Assembly: GCA_023401925.1 (NCBI GenBank)
Contig: JAEXDA010000011.1
Span: forward strand, 43,408-107,407
Direction: 5' to 3'
DNA length: 64,000 nt
Origin: Bacillota bacterium
GTDB taxonomy: Bacteria > Bacillota > UBA4882 > UBA8346
Made by a program: the position numbers and the translations under genes
The notes under the pieces: model-generated
What the model was told of the DNA's origin: nothing
Seen by the model: only the letters and a program-made list of their open reading frames with translations
Database searches by the model: none
Shown: piece after piece, positions 26,443 through 36,239 of the stretch
Position numbering within the stretch: the stretch's first letter is position 1
How the letters are laid out: each line of letters starts with the position of its first letter

Positions 26443-27375
26443 ATGGAACACTCGATTATCATGGCAGTTTTGGTTACTGGAATTATTTCGGGCACACCGC
26501 TTTTATTTGCGGCTTTGGGAGAATTGATATCGGAAAAAGCCGGCGTGATGAACCTTGGTGTGGAAGGTATGATGTTGATGGGAGCGGTAACCGGATTTGC
26601 CGTCGATGTTTATACGCATAGCCAATGGGCCGGGATTTTAGCGGCAATGTTAGCCGGCGGAATCGTCGCCATCATTCATGCCTTTCTAACTATTTCTCTA
26701 CGGGCCAATCAGGTGGTAAGCGGCCTTGCTTTGACGATTTTCGGTACTGGACTCAGCGCCTATTTGGGGAAACCTTTAATCGGGCTGCCGGCTCCGGCCA
26801 CCTTTAAGACGGTTCCCATACCGGGGCTTAGCGAGATTCCTTGGGTTGGGCCAATATTGTTCTCTCATGATTTATTGGTTTATCTGAGCTTTGTATTGGT
26901 AGCCGTGATCTGGTTTGTATTGTACAAAACGAAAACCGGCCTGATTCTGAGGGCTGTCGGAGAGAATCCCGGAGCGGTCGATGCGGCTGGAATTAATGTT
27001 TTTAAAGTGCGTTATATTGCGGTCATTTTAGGCGGAATGCTGGCCGGCGCCGCTGGAGCATATCTCTCTTTGGCTTATGCGCCTTCGTGGCTGGAGAACA
27101 TGACGGCCGGAAAAGGATGGATTGCTTTATCCCTGGTTATTTTCGCCATGTGGAATCCGCTTCGGGCTCTTTTGGGCGCCTATCTTTTCGGCATCATCGA
27201 CGCCCTGGGTTTCCAAATGCAGTCATTCGGAGTCACTGTTCCGTCTTATTTCCTGAAAATGTTGCCCTATCTCTTTACTTTTTTGGTATTAATCATCATG
27301 ACCCGCGAAACCAAAAACCGGCGGGTGGCGACTCCGGGTGCTTTAGGAAATCCGTACTCCCGAGAGGAACGATAA
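26443..27375 (+). CDS. Purine/nucleoside ABC importer permease 2
   Basis: A 310-residue YufQ/NupC-class permease. Typical blocks are SGTPLLFAALGELISEKAG, VMNLGVEGMMLMGAV, RANQVVSGLALTIFGTGLS and GKGWIALSLVIFAMWNP. The start ATG has only a weak purine-rich ribosome-binding site (GAAAGGAC), so translational coupling may be limited; the 76-bp gap upstream shows nothing else. Confidence 0.9.
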   Translation: MEHSIIMAVLVTGIISGTPLLFAALGELISEKAGVMNLGVEGMMLMGAVTGFAVDVYTHSQWAGILAAMLAGGIVAIIHAFLTISLRANQVVSGLALTIFGTGLSAYLGKPLIGLPAPATFKTVPIPGLSEIPWVGPILFSHDLLVYLSFVLVAVIWFVLYKTKTGLILRAVGENPGAVDAAGINVFKVRYIAVILGGMLAGAAGAYLSLAYAPSWLENMTAGKGWIALSLVIFAMWNPLRALLGAYLFGIIDALGFQMQSFGVTVPSYFLKMLPYLFTFLVLIIMTRETKNRRVATPGALGNPYSREER

Positions 27376-27398
27376 AATAGCAAAGGTGGGACTTTGAC

Positions 27399-29147
27399 AT
27401 GGAAAAAAACAGAGTCATTGCGGCTGCAACCGGAGAGATACCTTTTGATCGGGTGATTCACAATATAAAGTTCATCAATTTGCTGACCAAGGAAATTTAC
27501 GATTCCGAAATCGGAATGATCGATGGCCGGATCGGTCACATCAATCAACCCGGAGAAAAACCCCTTGAAGGCAAAGAACGATATGATGGAGGGGGACGGT
27601 ATGCGGCTCCGGGGCTTATCGATACCCATGTGCATATTGAAAGCAGCATGATGACTCCGGCCAATATGGCCAAAGCCATTTTGGTTCACGGTACGACCAC
27701 GATTGCTTGTGATCCTCATGAAATTGCCAACGTCCTCGGTATTGAGGGCGTTCAATATATTATCGATGCCAGCCGGGACATTCCGTTAATGGTTTATGTC
27801 CTGGCTCCTTCCTGTGTACCTTCGGTGATTGGTCTGGAAACGGCGGGGGCCGCTTTCGGACGGGAAGAGATCGCCCGGATCATGGCGATGGAAAGAGTGA
27901 TTGGCCTTGGGGAAGTGATGGATTTCCCGGGAGTAATTCATCAAAGCGAGCGGATGATGGCAATTCTGGAAACGGCCCAAAAATACACCCGCTTTTTACA
28001 GGGGCACGCCCCCAATTTGACCGGCAGGGAGTTGTCGGCTTATCTCGCTTCCGGTGTCGGCTCCTGTCACGAGACCAATTTCAGTGATGAGGCCCGGTAT
28101 AAGTTGCGGGCCGGAATGACATTGGAATGCCGGGAAAGTTCAATTGCCCAAAATATCAAGGCGATTGCTCCGGTTTTGAAGGAATTCCAGTACCCGCCCA
28201 ATGCCACCCTTTGCACCGATGACCGGGAGCCTGAGGACTTATTGAAAGATGGCCATCTGGACCATGTTGTCAGAAGAGCGATCGCCGAAGGAATCCCACC
28301 GCTGGAAGCCATTAAGATGGCCACCTATCATGCGGCAAAGCTAATCGATTTACCGGAACTCGGTCTTTTAAAACCCGGGAACCTGGCTAACATCATCCTG
28401 TTGAAGAGCATGGATGATTTTTCAGTCGATGAAGTTTTTATAAAAGGAGAACTGGTGGCCCGGAGCGGAAAATTAGTGAGGGATTTTCCCATGCAGGAAT
28501 TCCCCCTCGAAAAGAGGAATACTTTAGTTCTAAAGGCAATGCCCACTGCGGAGGATTTTAAAATTTCCGCTTCCGGGTCCAAGGTGAAGGTTCCCATTAT
28601 CGCCTTTAATCCGCAAATGCCGATCATTACGGAATTAGAATATATCGAACTGCCGGTGAAGGATGGCTTTATCGATATATCCGGAAGAGATGACTTGGCC
28701 CTGCTGGCCGTTTTTGAACGCCACGGTGTCAACGGCAACCATGGAGTTTGTTTCGTGAAGGGTCTCGGACTCAACCTTGGCGCCATAGCCAGCACGGTAG
28801 CCCATGATTGTCATAATCTGATGGTTCTTGGAAAGAACATCCCGGATATGTTGAAGGCGGTTGAAGTTCTTAGTAAGACAGGTGGCGGATATGTTTGTAC
28901 CGCGGATGGTCATGTGGAAGCTTTGTTGGAACTTCCAATAGCCGGTCTGCTTTCGGATAAGTCCGCTGAAGAAGTAGCGGTGCAAACCGGAAAACTGAAA
29001 CAGACCATTAAAAAGTTCGGGATGACCGGAAACTTTCCGGCTCTTCTTTTACTGGTTACCTTCGCGTTACCGGTTATACCCAACGTTCGGTTAACGGACC
29101 ATGGCCTGGTGGATGTGAATACGCAGACCCTGATTCCCTTACAATAA
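27399..29147 (+). CDS. ade: Adenine deaminase
   Basis: A 582-residue amidohydrolase of the Ade family that converts adenine to hypoxanthine and ammonia. Metal ligands and family blocks are visible: LIDTHVHIESSMMTPANMA, TTIACDPHEIANVLG, QGHAPNLTG and CTDDREPEDL. The C-terminal Ade-specific domain carries GLGLNLGAIASTVAHDCHN. It is 24 bp downstream of the permease. Hypoxanthine would feed the molybdenum hydroxylase of the next operon or xpt-type salvage. Confidence 0.94.
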   Translation: MEKNRVIAAATGEIPFDRVIHNIKFINLLTKEIYDSEIGMIDGRIGHINQPGEKPLEGKERYDGGGRYAAPGLIDTHVHIESSMMTPANMAKAILVHGTTTIACDPHEIANVLGIEGVQYIIDASRDIPLMVYVLAPSCVPSVIGLETAGAAFGREEIARIMAMERVIGLGEVMDFPGVIHQSERMMAILETAQKYTRFLQGHAPNLTGRELSAYLASGVGSCHETNFSDEARYKLRAGMTLECRESSIAQNIKAIAPVLKEFQYPPNATLCTDDREPEDLLKDGHLDHVVRRAIAEGIPPLEAIKMATYHAAKLIDLPELGLLKPGNLANIILLKSMDDFSVDEVFIKGELVARSGKLVRDFPMQEFPLEKRNTLVLKAMPTAEDFKISASGSKVKVPIIAFNPQMPIITELEYIELPVKDGFIDISGRDDLALLAVFERHGVNGNHGVCFVKGLGLNLGAIASTVAHDCHNLMVLGKNIPDMLKAVEVLSKTGGGYVCTADGHVEALLELPIAGLLSDKSAEEVAVQTGKLKQTIKKFGMTGNFPALLLLVTFALPVIPNVRLTDHGLVDVNTQTLIPLQ

Positions 29148-29210
29148 CTAAGCTCTTTGGGTAAGAGAATTTTTGTTTTTTAATTCGTCGCTTGGGGTGA
29201 TAGGAAGTCT

Positions 29211-30548
29211 ATGTCAACCGTTTTAATTCAGAATGCCAATATTGTTACCATGAATTCCAACCGGGATGTAGTGAGTGGTCATATTTATATTGAAAAGGAT
29301 CGGATCGTTTCCGTTGGGGATCAGCCGGAGAAAGCGAAAGGGGCCGACAAAGTCATTGATGCCAAGGGACAAGTGGTCATTCCGGGATTGATTCAGACTC
29401 ATATTCATCTTTGTCAGAGCCTTTTCCGGGGTCAGGCGGATGATTTGGAATTGCTGGACTGGCTGCGGATGAGGATTTGGCCGCTTGAAGGAGCTCATGA
29501 TCCCGAGTCGGTTTATCATTCGGCTTTGCTCGGTATTGGAGAGCTTTTCCGCGGCGGGACCACTTCAATTATTGATATGGAAACGGTTCATCATACGGAA
29601 TCTGCTTTTGAGGCGATTATCCAGAGCGGAATCCGGGCCATTAGCGGGAAATGCATGATGGATTGGGGTGAGGGAGTTCCCGATACATTGTTGGAGAATC
29701 CCGAAGCTTCACTTCAGGAGAGCGTTGATTTACTTGAAAAATGGCACGGCGCGTCCGGCGGCAGGTTGATGTATGCTTTTACTCCGCGCTTTGCGGTTTC
29801 TTGCAGCGAAGACCTTCTGAAAGAAGTTGGGAAGCTGGCTCAAAAATATAAGGTAAAGATCCATACCCATGCTTCTGAAAACCAAGGGGAGATCGCTTTG
29901 GTTGAAAGTGAACGCCGGTTTCGGAATGTATTGTATTTTGACCATTTGGGATTGGCAAGCAAAGACCTGATTTTAGCCCATTGCATTTGGTTGAATGAAC
30001 CGGAAATGGAGATCATTCAAAAGAAGCAAATCAAAGTGGTTCACTGTCCGTCGAGCAATCTGAAACTGGCCTCGGGGATTGCCCAAATACCTGAAATGAT
30101 GAAGCGGGGGATTAGAGTTGGTATTGGCGCCGACGGGGCGCCTTGTAACAATAATCTGGACCCCTTTGTAGAAATGCGGACGGCGGCTTTGATTCAAAAA
30201 CCCCTTCATGGTCCGACATCCATGCCCGCCGAGCGGGTGTTTGAAATGGCCACTGTAAACGGAGCGGCTGTGATGGGCCTTTCGGAAGAGATCGGAACCC
30301 TGGAACCCGGCAAAAAAGCTGATTTGGTTATGGTTGACTTACACAAGCTTCATTGTACGCCCATAACCGGCTCCAATATATACGCCCGGCTCGTTTATGA
30401 AGCTCATAGTTCCGATGTAACGTTAACGATGGTTGACGGCAGAATCGTTTTTGAAAACGGCCGGTTAACTACGATCGATGAAGAAGAAGTGATTCGAAAC
30501 GCCAACCGGCTTATCGGGCGGGTTTACGATCGGGCCGGCATAAAATAA
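29211..30548 (+). CDS. Aminohydrolase (guanine/5'-deoxyadenosine deaminase-like)
   Basis: A 445-residue metal-dependent aminohydrolase of the MtaD/SsnA/AtzB group. Metal ligands: QTHIHLCQSLFRG, KIHTHASENQGE, LAHCIWLNEPE and GIGADGAPCNNN. Close relatives deaminate 5'-deoxyadenosine, methylthioadenosine, 8-oxoguanine or guanine. Next to adenine deaminase in a purine operon, deamination of guanine (giving xanthine) or of an adenosine derivative is plausible but not proven. A separate, SsnA-type paralogue lies at 43902. Confidence 0.82.
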   Translation: MSTVLIQNANIVTMNSNRDVVSGHIYIEKDRIVSVGDQPEKAKGADKVIDAKGQVVIPGLIQTHIHLCQSLFRGQADDLELLDWLRMRIWPLEGAHDPESVYHSALLGIGELFRGGTTSIIDMETVHHTESAFEAIIQSGIRAISGKCMMDWGEGVPDTLLENPEASLQESVDLLEKWHGASGGRLMYAFTPRFAVSCSEDLLKEVGKLAQKYKVKIHTHASENQGEIALVESERRFRNVLYFDHLGLASKDLILAHCIWLNEPEMEIIQKKQIKVVHCPSSNLKLASGIAQIPEMMKRGIRVGIGADGAPCNNNLDPFVEMRTAALIQKPLHGPTSMPAERVFEMATVNGAAVMGLSEEIGTLEPGKKADLVMVDLHKLHCTPITGSNIYARLVYEAHSSDVTLTMVDGRIVFENGRLTTIDEEEVIRNANRLIGRVYDRAGIK

Positions 30549-30709
30549 CCCAAGGAACCCTCAGCCGGCATGCCGGGGCAATCGACAATGTTTTTCGTCT
30601 TTTCTTTGCCTCTGGGTCCCTTATAGTGCCGACGCCTTGGCGGGAGAATTGATTTTTAGGCTTCGAAGTATTTTCTAGATAGCAAATTCATTGGGTGGAG
30701 GCTTTCATA

Positions 30710-32080
30710 ATGGATTTGGTTATTAAAAACGGCACGATTATAACTGCATCCGAAACTTATTTGGCGGATTTGGCAATTCTCGGCGGAAAAATCGTCATGA
30801 TCGGACAAGGTTTGGAGTTTGGGGATGCACAAACGGTGGATGCTTTAGGAAAATATGTTTTGCCGGGAGCCATTGATGCCCATGTCCACTTGCAACTTCC
30901 GGTCGGTAATACCGTATCCGCCGATACTTATGAGACCGGTACCCGGGCCGCGGCTTGCGGCGGTGTTACCACAGTATTTGACTTCGCATTGCAGGGCAAG
31001 GGTCAGGGACTGGTGGAAGCCGCCGACAATATGGTGAAGATATTTAAACCTCAAGCCTGCATTGATTTTGGATTGCACACCCAAATTACCGATTTAACCC
31101 CCGAAGTTCTTGATGAGTTTGAAAAATCAGCAGCTTATGGTGTATCCAGTTTTAAGTTGTATATGGCCTATAAACATTTAATGGTTGATGATGGAGCCCT
31201 GGCGGATGCATTGGAAAAGTCAAGGGAGAGCGGGACTTTAATTGCGGTTCACGCTGAAAACCCGGCTTTGATTGACAGACGTACCCAGCGCCTTTTGGCG
31301 GAAGGGAAAACTTCCGCCTGGTACCATTATGAAAGCCGGCCTGAGTTTGTTGAAGCCGAAGCGGTGAAACGCGCCATTCATCTGGCGAAAACATTCAATG
31401 CCCGTTTATATATCGTCCATCTGGCTTGTAAGGAAGGAATGGATGAGGTTACCAAAGCAAGGAATGAAGGATATTCGATCTATGCAGAAACTTGCCCCCA
31501 CTATTTGAATTTTACCCATCAGGTTTACCGCCGGGAAGACGGACGGTATTTTGTATGTTCCCCTCCGATGAAGGGCCAGGAGAGCCAAAACGCATTATGG
31601 GACGGAATCCGCCGCGGCGATATCCTTACTGTGGCAACCGATCATTGCCCGTTTCCGACCCGGGAAAAAGATTGGGGCAAGGATGATTTTACCAAGATTC
31701 CCAACGGCTGTATGGGCACGGAAAACCTTTATCCATATATGTTAAGCGCGGCCAATAAAGGCAAAATCTCTTTTAATAAAGCCGTGGAGGTCTGCGCTAC
31801 CAATGTAGCCAGGATATTCGGCTGTGCACCGGAAAAAGGCAATATTGCAATCGGTGGCGACGCCGATATTGTGATTTTCGATCCGGCCCGGAAATTCGTA
31901 GTTTCAAAGCATAATATGCATTCCAATGTTGATTACACCATTTGGGAAGGAACTGAACTTTCCGGTTATCCGGTGATGACCTTCTCCCGGGGAAAACTGG
32001 TTTACAATGAAGGTCAGTTTACCGGGGAACCTGGGTGGGGCAAGTTTGTGAAATGCCGTAGTTTCAAAACAAAAATGTAA
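30710..32080 (+). CDS. hyuA: Dihydropyrimidinase/hydantoinase-type cyclic amidohydrolase (HyuA-like)
   Basis: A 456-residue binuclear cyclic amidohydrolase. The start is ATG 30710 behind GGGTGGAGG; upstream TTG-based starts lack a ribosome-binding site. Ligands: AIDAHVHLQLP, the carbamylated Lys in SSFKLYMAYKHL, AVHAENPALID, YIVHLACKEG and ATDHCPFPT. In the purine clusters of E. coli and gut anaerobes the HyuA homologue opens a ring intermediate. Here it is placed in the importer/deaminase operon just ahead of xpt. Confidence 0.88.
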   Translation: MDLVIKNGTIITASETYLADLAILGGKIVMIGQGLEFGDAQTVDALGKYVLPGAIDAHVHLQLPVGNTVSADTYETGTRAAACGGVTTVFDFALQGKGQGLVEAADNMVKIFKPQACIDFGLHTQITDLTPEVLDEFEKSAAYGVSSFKLYMAYKHLMVDDGALADALEKSRESGTLIAVHAENPALIDRRTQRLLAEGKTSAWYHYESRPEFVEAEAVKRAIHLAKTFNARLYIVHLACKEGMDEVTKARNEGYSIYAETCPHYLNFTHQVYRREDGRYFVCSPPMKGQESQNALWDGIRRGDILTVATDHCPFPTREKDWGKDDFTKIPNGCMGTENLYPYMLSAANKGKISFNKAVEVCATNVARIFGCAPEKGNIAIGGDADIVIFDPARKFVVSKHNMHSNVDYTIWEGTELSGYPVMTFSRGKLVYNEGQFTGEPGWGKFVKCRSFKTKM

Positions 32081-32127
32081 GATATATTCGAAGAGGTCTA
32101 TGGAATACCAATGAAGGGTAGGTCATC

Positions 32128-32697
32128 ATGAAGCTTTTAAAAGAGAAAATATTGAGTGAAGGTAGAGTTGATCGGGAAGATATTTTAAAAGTGGATAGCT
32201 TCTTGAATCACCAAATTGATGTAGCGCTTTTGGATGAGATTGGCAAAGAATTTGCCGGGAGATATCAAAGTGCCGGGATTACCAAGATATTGACCATTGA
32301 AGCTTCCGGGATCGCCATAGCCTGTTTTGCAGGAATTCATCTCCACGTGCCGGTTATTTTTGCCAAGAAAACCGATTCCAAAAACCTTGATGACAATACC
32401 TATGAAACACAGGTTTATTCCTATACCAAGGACCGATATTACCGGGTCCGGGTTTCCAAACGTTATTTGCAACCCAGCGATAAAGTTCTGATTATTGACG
32501 ATTTTCTAGCCAATGGGAAGGCGGTTTTCGGTTTAAAGGAAATCATTGAACAAGCCCATGCAGAGTTGGTAGGCGTCGGCATTGCCATTGAAAAAGGCTT
32601 TCAACAAGGCGGCCAATTATTAAGGGAACAGGGTATTCGCGTCGACTCCCTGGCGATTTTGAAGTCGATCAGTCCGGAAGGGATTGTTTTTGAGTGA
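32128..32697 (+). CDS. xpt: Xanthine phosphoribosyltransferase
   Basis: A 189-residue Xpt that joins xanthine to PRPP to give XMP. It parallels B. subtilis Xpt almost block by block: LKVDSFLNHQIDVALLDEIG, ITKILTIEASGIAIA and the PRPP loop VLIIDDFLANGKAVFGL. Bacillus xpt usually has a guanine riboswitch; the 47-bp gap here has none, so control comes from the operon promoter at 22330. It ends the first purine operon. Confidence 0.93.
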   Translation: MKLLKEKILSEGRVDREDILKVDSFLNHQIDVALLDEIGKEFAGRYQSAGITKILTIEASGIAIACFAGIHLHVPVIFAKKTDSKNLDDNTYETQVYSYTKDRYYRVRVSKRYLQPSDKVLIIDDFLANGKAVFGLKEIIEQAHAELVGVGIAIEKGFQQGGQLLREQGIRVDSLAILKSISPEGIVFE

Positions 32698-32841
32698 TAC
32701 CTATCGTATGGGTGTGGTAAATTCCGGATTATCATCATAATCTTATTAACATGACCGTCCCTATTGGGATTGAAACAATACGAACGAACAAAATTACCGG
32801 GGGCGGTTTCATGGGTCAAAGGTGGGATCTTTATCTTCATA

Positions 32842-32878
32842 AAATTAGATTGACTAGTCAATCTAATTTGCTTAATAT
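32842..32878 (+). promoter_or_regulatory. Promoter overlapped by a perfect 28-bp palindrome (likely TetR operator)
   Basis: The half-site AAATTAGATTGACT (32842-32855) is followed directly by its exact reverse complement (32856-32869). The palindrome contains the -35 box TTGACT (32850-32855); 17 bp later lies TAATAT (32873-32878). A repressor bound here would block the promoter of the ygeW operon. The TetR-family gene at 34140, second in that operon, is the obvious candidate. Confidence 0.82.
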
Positions 32879-32910
32879 TACGAAAATTAACACGTAAAGG
32901 AGCGTAAACG

Positions 32911-34113
32911 ATGACAGCTGAAAACTTGATTCAAAAACTATCCCAACTCAAATTTTCCAATATGGTGAATGGCGATTTTTTATTGACCTGGGAAAAGAAT
33001 GATGACGAACTCCAGGCAGTATTTACGGTGGCCGATGTTTTACGGCAAATGAGAGAGAACAATATTTCGGCGCGAATCTTCGACAGCGGCCTGGCGGTTT
33101 CGGTGTTCCGGGACAATTCCACCAGAACCCGTTTCAGTTTTGCCAGTGCCTGCAATTTGCTTGGACTTACGGTACAGGATCTGGACGAGGGCAAATCCCA
33201 AATTGCTCATGGCGAGACAGTCCGTGAGACTGCCAATATGATTTCGTTTATGGCCGACGTCATTGGTATCCGTGACGATATGTATATCGGTAAAGGAAAT
33301 GCCTATATGCGGAGTGTGTCCGCAGCCGTTCAAGAAGGTTTCGATGAAGGAGTATTGGAACAAAGGCCCACACTGGTCAATTTACAGTGCGATATTGATC
33401 ATCCCACCCAATGCATGGCGGATCTGGCCCATTTAATCCACCATTTCGGCGGCGTTGAACGGTTAAAAGGAAAGAAAATCGCGATGAGTTGGGCTTATTC
33501 ACCCAGTTACGGCAAGCCCCTTTCGGTACCCCAGGGTGTTATTGGATTAATGACCCGGATGGGGATGGAAGTGGCTTTGGCTTATCCGGAAGGGTATGAC
33601 TTGATGGGTGATGTCGAGGAGATTGCCAAGAAAAATGCCGCAACCAGCGGCGGTAAATTTACCAAAACCCACTCCATGGCGGAAGCTTTCCAAAATGCGG
33701 ATATTGTCTATCCCAAAAGTTGGGCATCTTTCTCAGCCATGGAAAAACGGACCAATCTTTATGGCGAAAACGACTTTCCCGGGATTAAGGCCTTGGAAGC
33801 CGAATTACTCAAGGAAAATGCCAAACATCAAGACTGGGAATGTACGGAAGAGATGATGAAGAAAACCAAAGATGGTAAGGCTTTATACCTGCATTGTTTA
33901 CCGGCGGATATCAGCGGCGTTAGCTGCAAACAGGGTGAAGTGGCGGCCTCGGTTTTCGATCGTTACCGGGCTCCGTTATATAAACAAGCCGGTTACAAGC
34001 CCTATATTATCGCGGCCATGATTTTTCTCAGTAAAGTGAAAGATCCGGCTCATACCCTTGAATCTTTGATCAATGCCAATGTAAAAAGGTTCTACAGTTT
34101 TTCGGGAAGATAG
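32911..34113 (+). CDS. ygeW: YgeW-type knotted carbamoyltransferase
   Basis: A 400-residue trans-carbamoylase. The carbamoyl-phosphate loop is FRDNSTRTRFSF, with DHPTQCMADL and HCLPADISG following; these are the classic ATCase/OTCase signatures. Its length and SCKQGEVAASVFDRYR C-terminal region match the YgeW group. In purine degradation it is believed to run in the catabolic direction, moving a carbamoyl group from a ureido intermediate to phosphate so that carbamate kinase (36253) can make ATP. It is the first gene after the 32842 promoter, with AAAGGAGCG as ribosome-binding site. Confidence 0.9.
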   Translation: MTAENLIQKLSQLKFSNMVNGDFLLTWEKNDDELQAVFTVADVLRQMRENNISARIFDSGLAVSVFRDNSTRTRFSFASACNLLGLTVQDLDEGKSQIAHGETVRETANMISFMADVIGIRDDMYIGKGNAYMRSVSAAVQEGFDEGVLEQRPTLVNLQCDIDHPTQCMADLAHLIHHFGGVERLKGKKIAMSWAYSPSYGKPLSVPQGVIGLMTRMGMEVALAYPEGYDLMGDVEEIAKKNAATSGGKFTKTHSMAEAFQNADIVYPKSWASFSAMEKRTNLYGENDFPGIKALEAELLKENAKHQDWECTEEMMKKTKDGKALYLHCLPADISGVSCKQGEVAASVFDRYRAPLYKQAGYKPYIIAAMIFLSKVKDPAHTLESLINANVKRFYSFSGR

Positions 34114-34139
34114 AATAAAAGAGTTTCGAGGTATTGAAG

Positions 34140-34718
34140 ATGCCTAAGGATGTAAGCAAAAAAATCCTGGATGCAACGTTGGAAGTAATCGCCAGAGAGA
34201 AAATCAGTGGAACACGGATGCATTTGATCGCCAAAGAAGCGCATATGACCCAGTCCAATCTGCATTATTATTTTCCAACCAAAAAAGATCTGTTGATTGC
34301 GTTGCTCAATGATATTCAACACTGGTTTTCAGCAAACCGGCAAAAAGTTGTGGATTTTCAGAAGCGATCATTCAGGGAAAACCTGCATGCCATCTTTAGT
34401 GAAAAGAAAGATGTCATTCTTCATAACAAAAAATTGGATTATGTCCAGTTTGATTATTGGGTTCAGGGGACCGTGGATGCTGAAGTACAGGCCACTTTTC
34501 AACAGACTTTTGAAACCTGGCGCAAAGATATCCAAAAGATATTAAGCCAGTATGGGGAAGATTCAAGCAAAGACTCAGAGCATCAAAAGATGATACCCTA
34601 CCTGATGGTTTCTTTAATGATGGGAGCATCCATGCAATATCTCATCGATGAAGAGAAGTTTGATTTGGACGAATATTTTAAGGCTGCGGAAAACTCGATT
34701 GTTAGTTTGCTCAAGTGA
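34140..34718 (+). CDS. TetR-family regulator of the purine degradation operon
   Basis: A 192-residue TetR regulator. The N-terminal helix-turn-helix is in residues ~5-50: KKILDATLEVIAREKISG, then AHMTQSNLHYYFPTKKDLL. The rest is an all-helical ligand domain. It sits between ygeW and the PLP gene, behind GAGG with an ATG at 34140. Since a TetR-sized perfect palindrome overlaps the operon promoter at 32842, autorepression relieved by a purine or catabolic intermediate is the simplest model (inference). Confidence 0.85.
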   Translation: MPKDVSKKILDATLEVIAREKISGTRMHLIAKEAHMTQSNLHYYFPTKKDLLIALLNDIQHWFSANRQKVVDFQKRSFRENLHAIFSEKKDVILHNKKLDYVQFDYWVQGTVDAEVQATFQQTFETWRKDIQKILSQYGEDSSKDSEHQKMIPYLMVSLMMGASMQYLIDEEKFDLDEYFKAAENSIVSLLK

Positions 34719-34744
34719 AACCAAAATAAAATGGAGGCAGTAAA

Positions 34745-36106
34745 ATGAGTGATCGTAAAATTCCTTTTGGGCCGACCTACGAAGAGATGCTTCACCCGGA
34801 AACGATGGATGGGGCCATGAGGAGCAAGGCATTACAGGCATTAAAATCCAATGAACTGGATCCGGTTAATTTATTCAATATTACCTGGAAAGACGGAGAA
34901 AACCAGGTTCGTAAAATCGTATTGCCCAAAGAGTTAACCGGTGTCGATGCCAATATCGTGGTCATGCTGGGAAAGGACTTCCCTTCCGGATCCCATAAAG
35001 TAGGACCCGCTTATGCCACGTTAATTGAAGGGTGTGTCGATGGTGAAATTATTCCCGGTGAACACACCATCCTAGGCCCATCCACGGGAAATTTCGGGAT
35101 CGGAGTTTCTTATATTTGCAACCTGATGGGTTACAAAGCAGTGGTCATTATGCCCGATAATATGAGCAAGGAACGGTATGAAAGAATCCGTAAATACGGC
35201 GCTGAATTGGATTTGACACCGGGAACCGAATCCGATGTCATTTTGACACTGCAAAGGACCTACGAGTTAAAGAAAAATCCTAAAAACAAACCCTTGGCCC
35301 AGTTTGAACTTTTCCCCAACTATCGTTTCCACCGTCATGTTACCGGTAATTCGGCGGTTGAAGCAGTCAAAGGAATCGGCAATGGCAGAATAGCCGCCTT
35401 TTGCTCGGCGCCGGGTTCAGCGGGGACTATAGCCGCCGGGGACGCAATGAAGCAGGCTTTCCCGGAATGCAAAATTGCAGCCCTTGAACCCTATGAGTGT
35501 TCAACTTTGGCCGACGGCGGACGGGGGCAACACCGGATCGAAGGAATCGGCGATAAGATGTGCACCCTGATTCACAATGTATTGACCACCGATTTTGTAA
35601 TATTAATCTATGATGATGATTGTGTGAAAGCACTTAAGATTATTCATGATGCACCGGAAGTTTTGGTCCGGATGGGAGTTGCGCCGAAGCTTGCCGAGGG
35701 AATGCGGGAGTTGTTCGGAGTATCCGGCATCTGTAATATTTTAGGCGCGATTAAAATGGCAAAATATCTTCGACTTGGACCGGATGATAATGTAGTAACC
35801 ATTGCCACCGACAGTTTCGACCGTTATTTCTCGGTTTTGGAGGATTTGGATAAACGGTATCTTGAAACCAGTGATTTTGTTTTGGACCGCTGGGCTGATG
35901 ATATTTTCCACGAAACAGGCATTGAACATATTTACGATTTCCGCCGCAGTGACAAGAAAGAGCAGTTGTTTAAACAGAAAGAACAAGACTGGCTGCCTTT
36001 CGGTTATTCCCGGGAATATTTGGACAGCATGCGGTCCATGGAATTTTGGGAGAAAGAATATAATAAGATTGCCGAATATGATCAAAAAATCAAATTAAAA
36101 CGTTAA
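34745..36106 (+). CDS. PLP-dependent beta-family enzyme (cysteine synthase/lyase-like), unassigned
   Basis: A 453-residue fold-type II PLP enzyme. The Schiff-base Lys is probably in FPSGSHKVGPAYA (about 80-92). The phosphate loop is GPSTGNFGIGVSY, and CSAPGSAGTIAAGD is the glycine-rich phosphate-binding stretch. An N-terminal ~60 residues and a long C-terminal ~110 residues (DRYFSVLEDLDKRYLE.., ending in a charged tail) are extra compared with cysteine synthase. E. coli-type clusters have YgeX (diaminopropionate ammonia-lyase, 398 residues) at this place; this protein is not a YgeX by motif. Elimination or replacement on a beta-substituted amino acid intermediate is plausible. Confidence 0.75.
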   Translation: MSDRKIPFGPTYEEMLHPETMDGAMRSKALQALKSNELDPVNLFNITWKDGENQVRKIVLPKELTGVDANIVVMLGKDFPSGSHKVGPAYATLIEGCVDGEIIPGEHTILGPSTGNFGIGVSYICNLMGYKAVVIMPDNMSKERYERIRKYGAELDLTPGTESDVILTLQRTYELKKNPKNKPLAQFELFPNYRFHRHVTGNSAVEAVKGIGNGRIAAFCSAPGSAGTIAAGDAMKQAFPECKIAALEPYECSTLADGGRGQHRIEGIGDKMCTLIHNVLTTDFVILIYDDDCVKALKIIHDAPEVLVRMGVAPKLAEGMRELFGVSGICNILGAIKMAKYLRLGPDDNVVTIATDSFDRYFSVLEDLDKRYLETSDFVLDRWADDIFHETGIEHIYDFRRSDKKEQLFKQKEQDWLPFGYSREYLDSMRSMEFWEKEYNKIAEYDQKIKLKR

Positions 36107-36135
36107 GTTTTACTTTAAGAAGAATATATCTCGGT

Positions 36136-36180
36136 CTCTGTGTCTCTGTGGCCGAATCAATTTGCCACAGAGACACAGAG
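36136..36180. repeat. Palindromic repeat element, copy 1 (CACAGAGACACAGAG family)
   Basis: CTCTGTGTCTCTGTGGC (36136-36152) and its exact reverse complement (36164-36180) form a 17-bp stem with an 11-nt loop, followed by CTCACAGAGAAAG. A related copy sits at 38483. Such ACAGAG-rich repeats are dispersed in many environmental bacterial genomes; here each copy falls in an intergenic gap of the operon. Confidence 0.8.
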
Positions 36181-36239
36181 CTCACAGAGAAAGAAATTTT
36201 AGCGGTTATCTTCGAGATGCAACTCAAATTATTTGGATA

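Noticed and set aside
27267..27755. 162-codon minus-strand open frame
   Set aside because: It is the antisense shadow of the permease end and the adenine deaminase start, both of which have strong family motifs.
32080..32128. Guanine riboswitch upstream of xpt as in Bacillus
   Set aside because: The gap is only 47 bp, too short for an aptamer plus expression platform.
32601..32861. Minus-strand open frame across the xpt end and operator
   Set aside because: Antisense to xpt and runs through the palindromic promoter; no ribosome-binding site or motif.
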